A stretch of DNA of 16,708 nucleotides from Actinomycetes bacterium (GTDB lineage Bacteria; Actinomycetota; Acidimicrobiia; Acidimicrobiales; RAAP-2), in the NCBI GenBank assembly GCA_021791615.1, contig JAJYWG010000475.1, positions 1-16,708 of the forward strand, read 5' to 3'. Both the position numbers and the translations under genes were made by a program. Below the pieces are notes generated by a model. It was not told the DNA's origin. It worked only from the letters and a program-made list of their open reading frames with translations, and did no database searches. Below are positions 8,033-14,444 of the stretch, one piece after another. Each line of letters starts with the position of its first letter. Position 1 is the stretch's first letter.

Positions 8033-8038
8033 GGAAGC

Positions 8039-8674
8039 ATGAAGTCCTACGGACAGCTCTGCTCGGTGGCCAAGGCGCTCGACGTCCTGGGCGACCGCTG
8101 GACGCTGCTCATCCTCCGAGAGATGCTCATCCAGGGACCGTGCCGCTACACCGACCTCGCCAACGGCCTGCCCGGGATCGCCTCCAACCTGCTTTCGGAC
8201 CGGCTCCGGAGCCTCGAGACTTCAGGCCTCGTCTGGCGCGAGTCGGCGCCGCCGCCGGTCGCCACCACGCTGTTCCACCTGACCGAGCGGGGTCGGGACA
8301 CCGAACCCATCGTGGTGGCGCTCGCCCGCTGGGGCACGCCACTCATCGCCGACGCGACACCCGACGACGCGATCCGCGCCCGGTGGGTGCCCTTCTCCGC
8401 GTCAGTCTTCCTGCGCGACCACGACCCGGACGGCCTCCCGACGACGGTCCAGCTGCACACGCCGCTGGGCCCCTCGGTCGTCGAGGTCACCGCAGACGGC
8501 GTCTCGACCCGGGCGGGGACCGTCGACAACCCCGACATCACGCTCGAAGGGATGCCGCAGGTGATCCTTCGGTTCCTCAGCGGCGACCTCACCCTGACCG
8601 AAGCCCAGGAGCAAGGCCTGGCGCTACACGGTGACTCCGCGGTCCTCGACGGCTTCCACCTCGGCGCCGCATGA
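8039..8674 (+). CDS. HxlR-family winged-helix transcriptional regulator
   Basis: A 211-residue DNA-binding protein. Residues 1 to about 100 form the HxlR winged helix: GQLCSVAKALDVLGDRWTLL, ILREMLIQGPCRYTDLANGL, the recognition helix region SNLLSDRLRSLETSGLVWRE, and the wing with TTLFHLTERGRD. The C-terminal ~100 residues are an extra domain (VQLHTPLGPSVVEVTADG, LEGMPQVILRFLSGDLTLTEA) that resembles an SCP2/sterol-carrier-like module. It probably binds a small molecule. It is divergent from the MFS transporter and shares the CTTGAT repeats, so I infer that it represses the transporter and itself. The ligand may be the exported compound. A cysteine sits at position 8, the position of the redox Cys in some HxlR proteins. 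Confidence 0.9.
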   Translation: MKSYGQLCSVAKALDVLGDRWTLLILREMLIQGPCRYTDLANGLPGIASNLLSDRLRSLETSGLVWRESAPPPVATTLFHLTERGRDTEPIVVALARWGTPLIADATPDDAIRARWVPFSASVFLRDHDPDGLPTTVQLHTPLGPSVVEVTADGVSTRAGTVDNPDITLEGMPQVILRFLSGDLTLTEAQEQGLALHGDSAVLDGFHLGAA

Positions 8675-8789
8675 CCGGCGTCGAACCCTCGCCGGTGACC
8701 GCCTACCACGCGCATCTCACCAGCCGTGCCCATCGGGCAGATCTGGGCGGAGCGGTGGCCAGGGCGCTCCGGATCGTGCCGGCAAGGGA

Positions 8790-8925
8790 TGGACCTACGG
8801 CCACCTTGGGCGGCAGCTGGACTCTGCGATCGGATCCACCTGGTCGAGGAGTGGGCGCGCCATAACGGGAACGCAGACCTCATCCGTCAAGCGATCGACG
8901 GGACCACCGGCAATAGGAACGGGGC
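8790..8925 (+). pseudogene. Remnant of a DinB/DUF664 (mycothiol-transferase-like) gene, C-terminus
   Basis: The frame around 8834-8910 reads [20 protein letters not shown] followed by IDGTTG, the C-terminal helix typical of actinobacterial DUF664/DinB proteins, which use mycothiol or related thiols. Just upstream WTLR ends at 8829 in another frame. Removing one base near 8831 joins them as LRWIHLVEEW, the expected family sequence. The N-terminal two thirds of the family are not visible, so this is a frameshifted fragment. No other gene is seen in 8675-8971. Confidence 0.6.
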
Positions 8926-8971
8926 GACGGGCGCCATGCCACCGGAGGTATCGGAGATATCGGTTCGCCAG

Positions 8972-9703
8972 TCAGAGGTGTCGGAGGCCGCTCGGACCGC
9001 GTTGGAGCCGTCGGTCGAAGTCGTCGGCTACTGCGCCGAGGGCGGAAGGGACGTCGCCGCTGAAGGCGGGACCGTGCATGAGTGCCATCGTCGTCGCGCC
9101 GACTGAGGCAAGGCGGCGTAGCGTTGGTCCGCTGGCCGGGGTCACCGCACTGGCCCCACCGCGGTTTTCGGTCGCGATCGCAGGGGTGACGATGTCACCC
9201 TCGGTGCGTGCCGGTACCCGGCCGGCCATGGTGAACAGGTCCCCGGCAAACAGCGTCCGGGTGGTCTCTTCGTAGATCAGCCCGGCGTCCCAGCCGTGGG
9301 GCACGTGTGGGGTATCGATCCAGCGCACCCGCTTGCCGCCGAGGTCGAGGACCTCTCCGTCTCGTAGCGCTCGGGGCGGGCGGTCTGCCAAGTCGTTCAC
9401 CGACACCAGCACGCCGGTGCTCCCCTGCACGACCTCGGCTCGGCCTGCGACGCCCAGCCAGTGGTTCATGGCCCCGAGCTCGTCGGCCTCGACGTGGCCG
9501 AAGCTGATCCACCGCAGTTCGGCCGGTGGGAGCACACGGCCGAGGGTCTCGAGCACCGAGGGGAAGAGCTGGCGATGCCCGCAGTGCCAGAGAAACGGCT
9601 GCTCGGCCACGATCAGGAACTGGTTGAACACGAGGTCCGCCGGCTCGACGTAGGTGGAGATCCGGTAGATGTCCTCGGCGATCTCGGTGAGCTCGGTCCC
9701 CAC
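8972..9703 (-). CDS. Solo MBL-fold protein with flavodiiron-type (ODP) metal motif
   Basis: A 243-residue metallo-beta-lactamase-fold protein. The metal motif is H70-V-E72-A-D74 ([13 protein letters not shown]), not the hydrolase HxHxDH. Further ligands would be His 136 ([11 protein letters not shown]), Asp 155 ([11 protein letters not shown], 18 residues after His 136) and His 210 ([10 protein letters not shown]). HxExD-H-x18-D-H is the diiron pattern of flavodiiron/oxygen-binding diiron proteins. Those proteins reduce O2 or NO, but here the flavodoxin domain is missing, so electrons would have to come from a separate partner. The start is GTG at 9703; there is no clear Shine-Dalgarno, so the start is moderately sure. 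No partner flavoprotein is nearby; neighbouring genes are fragments. A cytosolic location is expected. Confidence 0.8.
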   Translation of the reverse strand: MGTELTEIAEDIYRISTYVEPADLVFNQFLIVAEQPFLWHCGHRQLFPSVLETLGRVLPPAELRWISFGHVEADELGAMNHWLGVAGRAEVVQGSTGVLVSVNDLADRPPRALRDGEVLDLGGKRVRWIDTPHVPHGWDAGLIYEETTRTLFAGDLFTMAGRVPARTEGDIVTPAIATENRGGASAVTPASGPTLRRLASVGATTMALMHGPAFSGDVPSALGAVADDFDRRLQRGPSGLRHL

Positions 9704-9947
9704 ACCACAGACGATAAGGCCCGGCGCGGCTCTCGTGCGGTCCTGCCGCAGCGACCCGCCAGTGGAGCGGTGACGACCACTTTGCCGGCGCGGTCATCGA
9801 GCCTCTTCCCGAGGCCTCGGTTCGAAGCGACCGGGTCTTCGCCACTCCTTCACCCGCCCCGGCTGACGCATCGCCGTCGAGGCGTTCATCGCCTGGACCG
9901 GCCGTGACCCACGCTGGTCGCCAGTTGCCGGCCGGTGGGGATCTGCC

Positions 9948-10169
9948 GTGGGCTACGCGAACACCTTCATCGCCGTCGCCGAGGACCGCCCGGCAACGAC
10001 CGGCCAGGTTCCCCCCGAGCGAGCGGGCGGCCCCACGGTGGCCGCCATCCAGTACGCCATGCTCGTCGGCGCTCCCCGACGCTGGACCCAGGAAGACGTA
10101 CTGTTCGCTTCCTCACCAGGCGTCCGCGTCCACGACGACTTGAGCGACGGACCAGCGCCGGACGGCTGA
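9948..10169 (+). pseudogene. Truncated DUF6157 family gene (N-terminal half)
   Basis: The reading frame encodes 73 residues beginning MGYANTFIAVAEDRPATTG, then VPPERAGGPTVAAIQYAM and WTQEDVLFASS, which matches the N-terminal half of DUF6157 proteins (usually about 130 residues). The expected second half, with its conserved region of the type FFAKPQxCLRASPLxKRYGWG, is absent. The frame ends at DDLSDGPAPDG and I cannot find the missing part in another frame. GTG 9948 with GTGGGGA upstream is a reasonable start. Function of the family is unknown. Confidence 0.65.
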
Positions 10170-10354
10170 GCGCGCTCGGGATCGTCGTCGAGGCGTCCCC
10201 TACGGTCGCGTCGAGCTGAGGCTGGATGAAGAAGATTGCCCGGTCGAGCTTCGCACAGCGCAGGTCGGGCGGCCTTCAGGACCTGCCGACCTCCGCGGCG
10301 TCAGTCTCCCAGGCGCATCCCCGATCGGGTCGCCCCATAGCTTCGCCCCGGCGA

Positions 10355-10556
10355 GGTCGGCCACCCTCCGCCACCTCGGGGTCGCTGCCGCCAGTCCGCT
10401 CCGCCGAGGGTGACCTGCACGACGTGTTGGCCGACGCCGAAGCAGTCGAAGGCGGCGCAGCCCTTGAAGCCCCGGTCGCCAAGAACATCGTGGTTGGCCC
10501 AGCCGGAATCGTCGACCAGGTTGGGGCACGCTCGGCCGGCTGGCTTGGCGCGGCGT
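10355..10556 (-). pseudogene. Remnant of a pentapeptide-family protein, N-terminal Cys-rich domain
   Basis: On the minus strand the sequence reads AKPAGRACPNLVDDSGWANH, then DRGFKGCAAFDCFGVGQHVV, then QVTLGGADWRQ. This matches the N-terminal domain that precedes pentapeptide repeats in some actinobacterial proteins annotated as pentapeptide-repeat or oxetanocin-resistance-like (family pattern CPNL...HxxLRxRGFxGCxxFDCFGAGQxVxQVTFGGxDWR). A one-base shift near 10382 then gives SDPEVAEG in the next frame, again as in the family. The following helical part and all repeats are missing. Nothing else is recognised in 10170-10354 or 10557-10777 apart from one hairpin. Confidence 0.55.
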
Positions 10557-10728
10557 TCACGTCACCAGCAGAGGCGCACTCCTGCGGTCGCACCGAGCAC
10601 GTTGCATGCGGCGTTTCGTTCGCCGATCGCTGGCTGGGCCGTTCCCATGGGCAACTGACCACCTGCTTCGCGCTGTTGCGGGTTCCTCGTCCTACGGCCC
10701 GACGCGCCAGAGGTACCGATTCCGGTTC

Positions 10729-10749
10729 CGGTTCGATCGCATCGAACCG
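10729..10749. terminator. Perfect hairpin downstream of the TetR gene
   Basis: CGGTTCGAT and ATCGAACCG (9-base arms) flank a CGC loop. It begins 29 bases after the stop of the minus-strand TetR gene. There is no T-run, so it may be a weak terminator or a stabilising 3' end, or a protein-binding site. Confidence 0.4.
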
Positions 10750-10777
10750 CGAGCCACCTCGTTCAGCCAGCCCGCGC

Positions 10778-11344
10778 TCAGCTCGCGGCGCTCGCGCCCG
10801 GCCACATGAGCTCGACGGCGAGGGCGAGGAAGGCCCCGCGGTCCTCCTCGGCGGGGTCACCGGCGGGGTCCGCCCCTCGGAGCAATGCCATTCCCAGGTA
10901 GAGCGCGTACGCCAGGCGGGCTCGAAGCTGTGGATAGTCGCAGTCGACATCCTCGTAGAGGTTCGCGAGGAAGTCCAGACGGGTGCGGGTGACGCGCCCG
11001 AGCACCTCTGCCACTTTCGGGTTGTTGCCGTGAGCCAAGAGCGTAGCGAGGGTGGTCCCGGTGGCGGCATGGGCGTAGGCACCCGAGCCGAGGGCAGCCA
11101 GGCGCTGTTTGGGATCGGCGATGGCGGCAATGCCCGTGATCACCTCGGTTGTCTCGCGCTGCTCCCACAGCTCGAGGGTGGTTGCTACCAGCTCGGCGCG
11201 ATCAGCGAAGTGCCAGTAGAAGCTTCCCTTGGTCGTGCCGAGCGACCTCGCGAGCGGCTCAACGGCGAGGGCGTCAAGCCCTTCGCTCAACAGTAGGGCC
11301 AACCCGGCTTCGACCCAGTCGCTCCTCGACAGCCCCACGACCAT
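10778..11344 (-). CDS. TetR/AcrR-family transcriptional regulator (divergent from DUF3995 gene)
   Basis: A 188-residue repressor-type protein. The N-terminal HTH is visible as WVEAGLALLLSEGLDALAVE, PLARSLGTTKGSFYWHFADR and AELVATTLELWEQ. The C-terminal two thirds are alpha-helical and would hold the ligand pocket and dimer face (for example RLAYALYLGMALLRGA). ATG 11344 lies inside a 30-base perfect-arm palindrome that also contains the ATG of the divergent DUF3995 gene, with only ten bases between the two starts. A TACGGT box lies five bases upstream of the ATG on this strand, so translation is probably leaderless. I infer that the protein binds this palindrome and controls both genes. A hairpin follows the stop. 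Confidence 0.9.
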   Translation of the reverse strand: MVVGLSRSDWVEAGLALLLSEGLDALAVEPLARSLGTTKGSFYWHFADRAELVATTLELWEQRETTEVITGIAAIADPKQRLAALGSGAYAHAATGTTLATLLAHGNNPKVAEVLGRVTRTRLDFLANLYEDVDCDYPQLRARLAYALYLGMALLRGADPAGDPAEEDRGAFLALAVELMWPGASAAS

Positions 11345-11364
11345 ACGTTACCGTATGGTCGTGG
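11335..11364. promoter_or_regulatory. 13+4+13 palindrome: TetR operator containing both start codons
   Basis: Left arm CCACGACCATACG, spacer TTAC, right arm CGTATGGTCGTGG, with all 13 pairs matching. Each arm contains an ATG pointing outwards (11344-11342 and 11355-11357), so both proteins begin Met-Val-Val. Each strand has a TANNNT box five bases before its ATG (TACGTT 11344-11349 on plus, TACGGT 11355-11350 on minus). No clear -35 boxes are seen. Confidence 0.75.
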
Positions 11365-11897
11365 ATGTTGGCCAAGCAGCCCGGGCGGGCCACAACCGCC
11401 CGGGCAGCGCAGCGGCGCTCGCCGCCTGTGCTGTGGGCCTGGCGTACGCGGGTATCAGCGCGTACTGGGCTTCGGGCGGCACCTGGCTTCTCTCGACGGT
11501 CGGGGCATCGCTCGCGCGACCAGGTGGCCCGGGTCCAGTTGCAGTTGCCGTCGTCGGGGTGTGGGCGGCAGTCGTGGCGAAAGTGCTGGCCGCCCTGGTG
11601 CCGCTCGTCGTGGTTCGAGCCATGTTCGAGGGAGGCTGGGCCCGGCGCGCATCGGTCCTCGCGTGGATAGAGACCATCGTCCTCGTCGTTTACGGCTTCA
11701 CCTGGAGCGCCACCGAGATCCTGATTGAGATCTTCAGCAGCCCTCCCGCCTCTGAGCGGCGGGCCTACGCCTGGCACGCGTACCTGTGGGACCCGTGGTT
11801 CCTCCTCTGGGGCCTCCTCGCCGCTACTGCACTTCTTCGCCGTCGCACCGGCGCCCGCACACGCAGCCACCGGCCGAGAGAACCGGCTGGGATGTGA
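11355..11897 (+). CDS. DUF3995 family membrane protein
   Basis: A 180-residue integral membrane protein with four hydrophobic segments at about 16-38, 62-86, 101-123 and 144-163. Family features are the first helix followed by SAYWASGGTWLLSTVG, the second-helix block VGVWAAVVAKVLAALVPLVV, the YGFTWSATEILIE segment and the end motif WHAYLWDPWFLLWGLLAATAL. The family occurs mostly in actinobacteria and has no known activity. It is divergent from a TetR gene with a shared operator, so it is probably the main target of that regulator. ATG 11355 has no leader and lies in the right arm of the palindrome. The last ~18 residues are basic and likely cytosolic. Confidence 0.8.
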   Translation: MVVDVGQAARAGHNRPGSAAALAACAVGLAYAGISAYWASGGTWLLSTVGASLARPGGPGPVAVAVVGVWAAVVAKVLAALVPLVVVRAMFEGGWARRASVLAWIETIVLVVYGFTWSATEILIEIFSSPPASERRAYAWHAYLWDPWFLLWGLLAATALLRRRTGARTRSHRPREPAGM

Positions 11898-12014
11898 ACG
11901 CCCGGTCCGGCGAAACCTCCGAAAGACCCCCGGACCGGCGCCACGACGTACCGCTACGGTCTCGCAGCAGCCTCCTGCCTGCAGACGGACAGTGGCCTCG
12001 TTGCCACAAGCGCT

Positions 12015-12281
12015 ATGCGGGTCAGGAAGTCCATCATCCAGCTGATGCTTGACTGCCGGGACCTCACCCACATCGTGCGCGACCTCCCAGCACGCTCGCT
12101 GGTCACCCGCCGGCCCGACCCGCGCGACCGCCGCCAGTCCCTTGTTGAGGGGACCCCCGCCGGCGGCTCGATGCTCGACCGGCTCGACCTGGTCCTCGGC
12201 GAGGTCCAGACCGAGGTCTTCGCCGCCTTGACTGCCAGCCAGCGCCGCACGCTGCTCCATCTGCTGCAACTGCTCTCGTAG
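12015..12281 (+). pseudogene. Remnant of a MarR-family regulator, C-terminal part
   Basis: The frame reads DLTHIVRDLPARSLVTRRPD, PRDRRQSLVEGTPAGGSMLD, then RLDLVLGEVQTEVFAALTAS and QRRTLLHLLQLLS. This is the recognition helix, wing and C-terminal dimer helix of a MarR protein. The N-terminal ~60 residues (helices 1 and 2 and the start of the HTH) are absent, and the sequence before ATG 12015 does not look coding in this frame. Changes at usually conserved spots (LPARSL for LEARGL, TPAGGS for TPAGRA) suggest decay. It was probably a regulator next to a gene now lost. Confidence 0.6.
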
Positions 12282-12374
12282 GGTAAGCGACGGCGACTCG
12301 GGCAAGGCTCACGCCCTGCCTGAAGTCCGCTCGCCGCACTACGCCTTGGCCGTCGCAGTGGATCGCGGTCGGGG

Positions 12375-12394
12375 TGACAGGAGCTGGCCTGTCA
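12375..12394. other. Short inverted repeat after the MarR remnant
   Basis: TGACAGG and CCTGTCA separated by AGCTGG. It may be a weak hairpin or a protein site. The stretch 12282-12518 otherwise shows no recognisable gene. Confidence 0.25.
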
Positions 12395-12518
12395 GTCGCC
12401 CTGACGCCTTGGAGATTTTGGCGTGCGACACACGGTGGAGAATGAGGGCACCGAGCACGATCACCGCAAGTGGTCATCTGCTCCATGCGCCCCATGCCCT
12501 GTTCCGAGTGCCGGAGAC

Positions 12519-12546
12519 TTGCCAAACCTCCTGTGCCTACTAGTAT
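12519..12546 (+). promoter_or_regulatory. Leaderless promoter and possible operator of the second TetR gene
   Basis: TTGCCA (12519-12524), 16 bases, TAGTAT (12541-12546), then seven bases to GTG 12554. The -10 box lies in an imperfect 18-base palindrome (12533-12550, seven of nine pairs) centred on TACTAGTA, a likely autoregulatory site. Confidence 0.5.
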
Positions 12547-12553
12547 GTACGCT

Positions 12554-13135
12554 GTGAGCGAGACAGCGCAGACCCGGCTGATCGAAAGCGCTCAGGAACT
12601 GCTGTGGGAGCGGGGCTACGCCGCCACGAGCCCCAAGGCGATCCAGCGGCTCGCCGGAGCCGGGCAGGGCAGCATGTACCACCACTTTTCGGGCAAGGCG
12701 GACCTGGCGCTGGCCGCGATGGGGCGCAGCGCCGGGCAGCTTCGCGACAGCGTGGACGAGGTGCTGTCTGGCACAGGCGATCCCTACCAGCGTCTCTGCG
12801 CCTACCTGACGTGTCAGCGCGACGTGCTGCGTGGCTGCCGGATAGGCCGGATGACCGCAGACCCGGAGGTCATGGCCAACCCGGCGCTGCGCGAACCCTT
12901 GCAGGCAACCTTCGCCTGGCTGCAAGGATGCCTGGCCGAAGTGATCGGACAGGCCCAGGGCGCCGGCACGCTCGCCGCACACCTCGACCCGGTGGCTATG
13001 GCCGCGACGATCGCGGCCGTGGTCCAAGGCGGCTACGTCCTCGCCAGGGCCGCCGGGTCCGAAGAGCCGTTCGAGCGGGCGATCGCCGGTACCCTCGCCC
13101 TGCTGGGCGCCGTCCACTTGGGGGAGTCGGAATGA
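12554..13135 (+). CDS. TetR/AcrR-family transcriptional regulator (paired with MBL hydrolase)
   Basis: A 193-residue regulator. The HTH is RLIESAQELLWERGYAATSP, KAIQRLAGAGQGSMYHHFSG, KADLALAAM. The C-terminal domain includes CQRDVLRGCRIGRMTAD, with a Cys-x4-Gly pattern seen in the YxaF/LmrA-like group of TetR proteins, and a final helix VVQGGYVLARAAGS typical of that group. GTG 12554 is preferred over ATG 12545 because a promoter -10 box covers the ATG, leaving a leaderless message, and because MSETAQTRLIESA is the natural family beginning. Its stop overlaps the start of the next gene (ATGA, 13132-13135), so regulator and MBL hydrolase are translationally coupled. Autoregulation is likely. 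Confidence 0.88.
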   Translation: MSETAQTRLIESAQELLWERGYAATSPKAIQRLAGAGQGSMYHHFSGKADLALAAMGRSAGQLRDSVDEVLSGTGDPYQRLCAYLTCQRDVLRGCRIGRMTADPEVMANPALREPLQATFAWLQGCLAEVIGQAQGAGTLAAHLDPVAMAATIAAVVQGGYVLARAAGSEEPFERAIAGTLALLGAVHLGESE

Positions 13136-13926
13136 CCTCGGTCCTGCTGATCGGCGGCCCGACCGCGCTCATCGAATGGGGGGGTCTGAGGCTGTTAACC
13201 GATCCCACCTTCAGCGAGGTCGGCGTGCACGAAAGCGCACCTGGGCGACCGTTGACCAAGCTCGAACCGCCGGCACTGCTCGCCGACCAGGTGCTGCCGG
13301 TCGACGCGGTGCTGCTCTCCCACGATCAGCACGCCGACAACCTCGACCCGGCCGGCCGGCAGATGCTGGCCTCGATCCCCGTTGTGCTCACCACGCCCGA
13401 GGCTGCCCTACGGCTCGGCGGCAACGCCCGTGCGCTTCGCACCTGGCAGGACGCCCAGCTGTCAGGCCCCGAAGGTCAGCCAATCACGATCACGGCCGTC
13501 CCGGCCCGTCACGGTCCGCCAGGCTGCGAACCGCTCACCGGTACCGTCACCGGGTTCGTGCTCAGCGCGCCGGACCTGCCCACCGTCTACATCAGCGGAG
13601 ACAACGACTCCCTCGACGCCGTCACCCAGGTCGCACAACGCTTTGGTTCTGTGGAGATCGCCCTGCTCTTCGCGGGCGCCGCCCGAACCAGCCTCTTCGA
13701 CGGCGCTGCGTTGACTTTCACCAGCGCTGACGCCGCCCGGGCCGCGGTGATCCTCGGCGCCCGCCGTGTCGTCGCCCTCCACGTACGCGGATGGGCGCAT
13801 TTCACCGAAGGACCCGACATGATCAGCAGCGCATTCGCCCAAGCGGGGATCGCCGACAAGCTCACCAACCCCGTCCCAGGCGAGACGACGCACTGGCCCG
13901 ACGACCCGAAGGTCCGGTCTGCATAG
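13132..13926 (+). CDS. UlaG-like MBL-fold metal-dependent hydrolase
   Basis: A 264-residue metallo-beta-lactamase-fold protein of the UlaG/NAPE-PLD-like branch: N-terminal VLLIGGPTALIEWGGLRLLT-D-P, then the metal loop LLSHDQHADNLDPAGR (His 64, His 67, Asp 69), His 127 in VPARHGP, Asp 157 in VYISGDND and His 217/223 in ALHVRGWAHF. The loop is HDQHADN where related proteins often have HDHHADN, so one potential ligand is Gln 66. Whether two metals bind is therefore open. Such enzymes hydrolyse phosphoester, lactone or amide bonds in small molecules; the substrate is not predictable. It is coupled to the TetR gene upstream by a four-base overlap. Confidence 0.85.
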   Translation: MTSVLLIGGPTALIEWGGLRLLTDPTFSEVGVHESAPGRPLTKLEPPALLADQVLPVDAVLLSHDQHADNLDPAGRQMLASIPVVLTTPEAALRLGGNARALRTWQDAQLSGPEGQPITITAVPARHGPPGCEPLTGTVTGFVLSAPDLPTVYISGDNDSLDAVTQVAQRFGSVEIALLFAGAARTSLFDGAALTFTSADAARAAVILGARRVVALHVRGWAHFTEGPDMISSAFAQAGIADKLTNPVPGETTHWPDDPKVRSA

Positions 13927-13944
13927 CGACGTCGGAGGAGCGCA

Positions 13945-14337
13945 TCAATCGCTGGGTCGGACGAACGCGCCGGGGCGTACTGCGAGGGTGCCGCCGGCGA
14001 GCGCTGCTGCGAAAATTGAGTTTGCGGGTGTACCCGTCATCGATGAGCATCGCCAGGTGGGCTCTGGGGTGTAGGTGGTCGGCGAAGGTGGTGTCGAACC
14101 ATGAGATGGCCCAGGCCGTTTCGTCGATCCATTCGACGGCTCGAAGCCCGCGCCGAGGATGGCGTCGGCCAGGGCGTCGGAGGTGGCCAGGTGGCTGTCG
14201 CTTCCGTCTATCCACCATGGAATAGGCCGCGACGGTTCTGCGTCCGACGGTCGGCAGACCTCCCACACGGCGAAATGGGCTCCGGGTGCGAGCCGCTGTG
14301 CGATCTCGGCGAACCACTCCCGTTTCGCCTGGATGAA
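13945..14337 (-). pseudogene. Decayed copy of the methyltransferase C-terminal half
   Basis: On the minus strand, IQAKREWFAEIAQRLAPGAH, FAVWEVCRPSD and WWIDGSDSHLATSDALADAI match residues ~134-200 of the methyltransferase at 5442-6311. One base is missing near 14139, after which VEWIDETAWAISWFDTTFAD and HLAMLIDDGYTRKLNF continue in another frame. One extra base near 14012 restores the first frame (AAALAGGTLAVRPGAFVR). DNA identity to the intact gene is roughly 80% by eye over ~390 bases. The SAM-binding half is absent, so this is non-functional. It sits in the same orientation relative to the window as the intact copy. Confidence 0.85.
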
Positions 14338-14444
14338 CCGGCTCTCTCGCAGAGTCAGGTACCTCTACCCGTTGAATGGCACAGCCAGAGCGTGTTCGAG
14401 CTGCGCTCTCCGGGCAGGCGATCCCATGTGGGACACTTTCCACC

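Noticed and set aside
7059..8042. 327-codon open frame on the plus strand
   Set aside because: It is antisense to the MFS transporter and rich in Glu/Asp/Arg/Gly, a typical shadow of a high-GC membrane-protein gene.
9740..9840. C-terminus of a zinc-binding dehydrogenase on the minus strand (DDRAGKVVVTAPL)
   Set aside because: The match is about 13 residues to a common ending and nothing upstream supports it; too short to call.
10226..11296. 356-codon open frame on the plus strand
   Set aside because: Its second half is antisense to the clear TetR gene and the first half crosses the pentapeptide-family remnant; no domain is visible.
11274..12305. 343-codon open frame on the minus strand
   Set aside because: It is antisense to the DUF3995 gene and the MarR remnant and has no recognisable domain.
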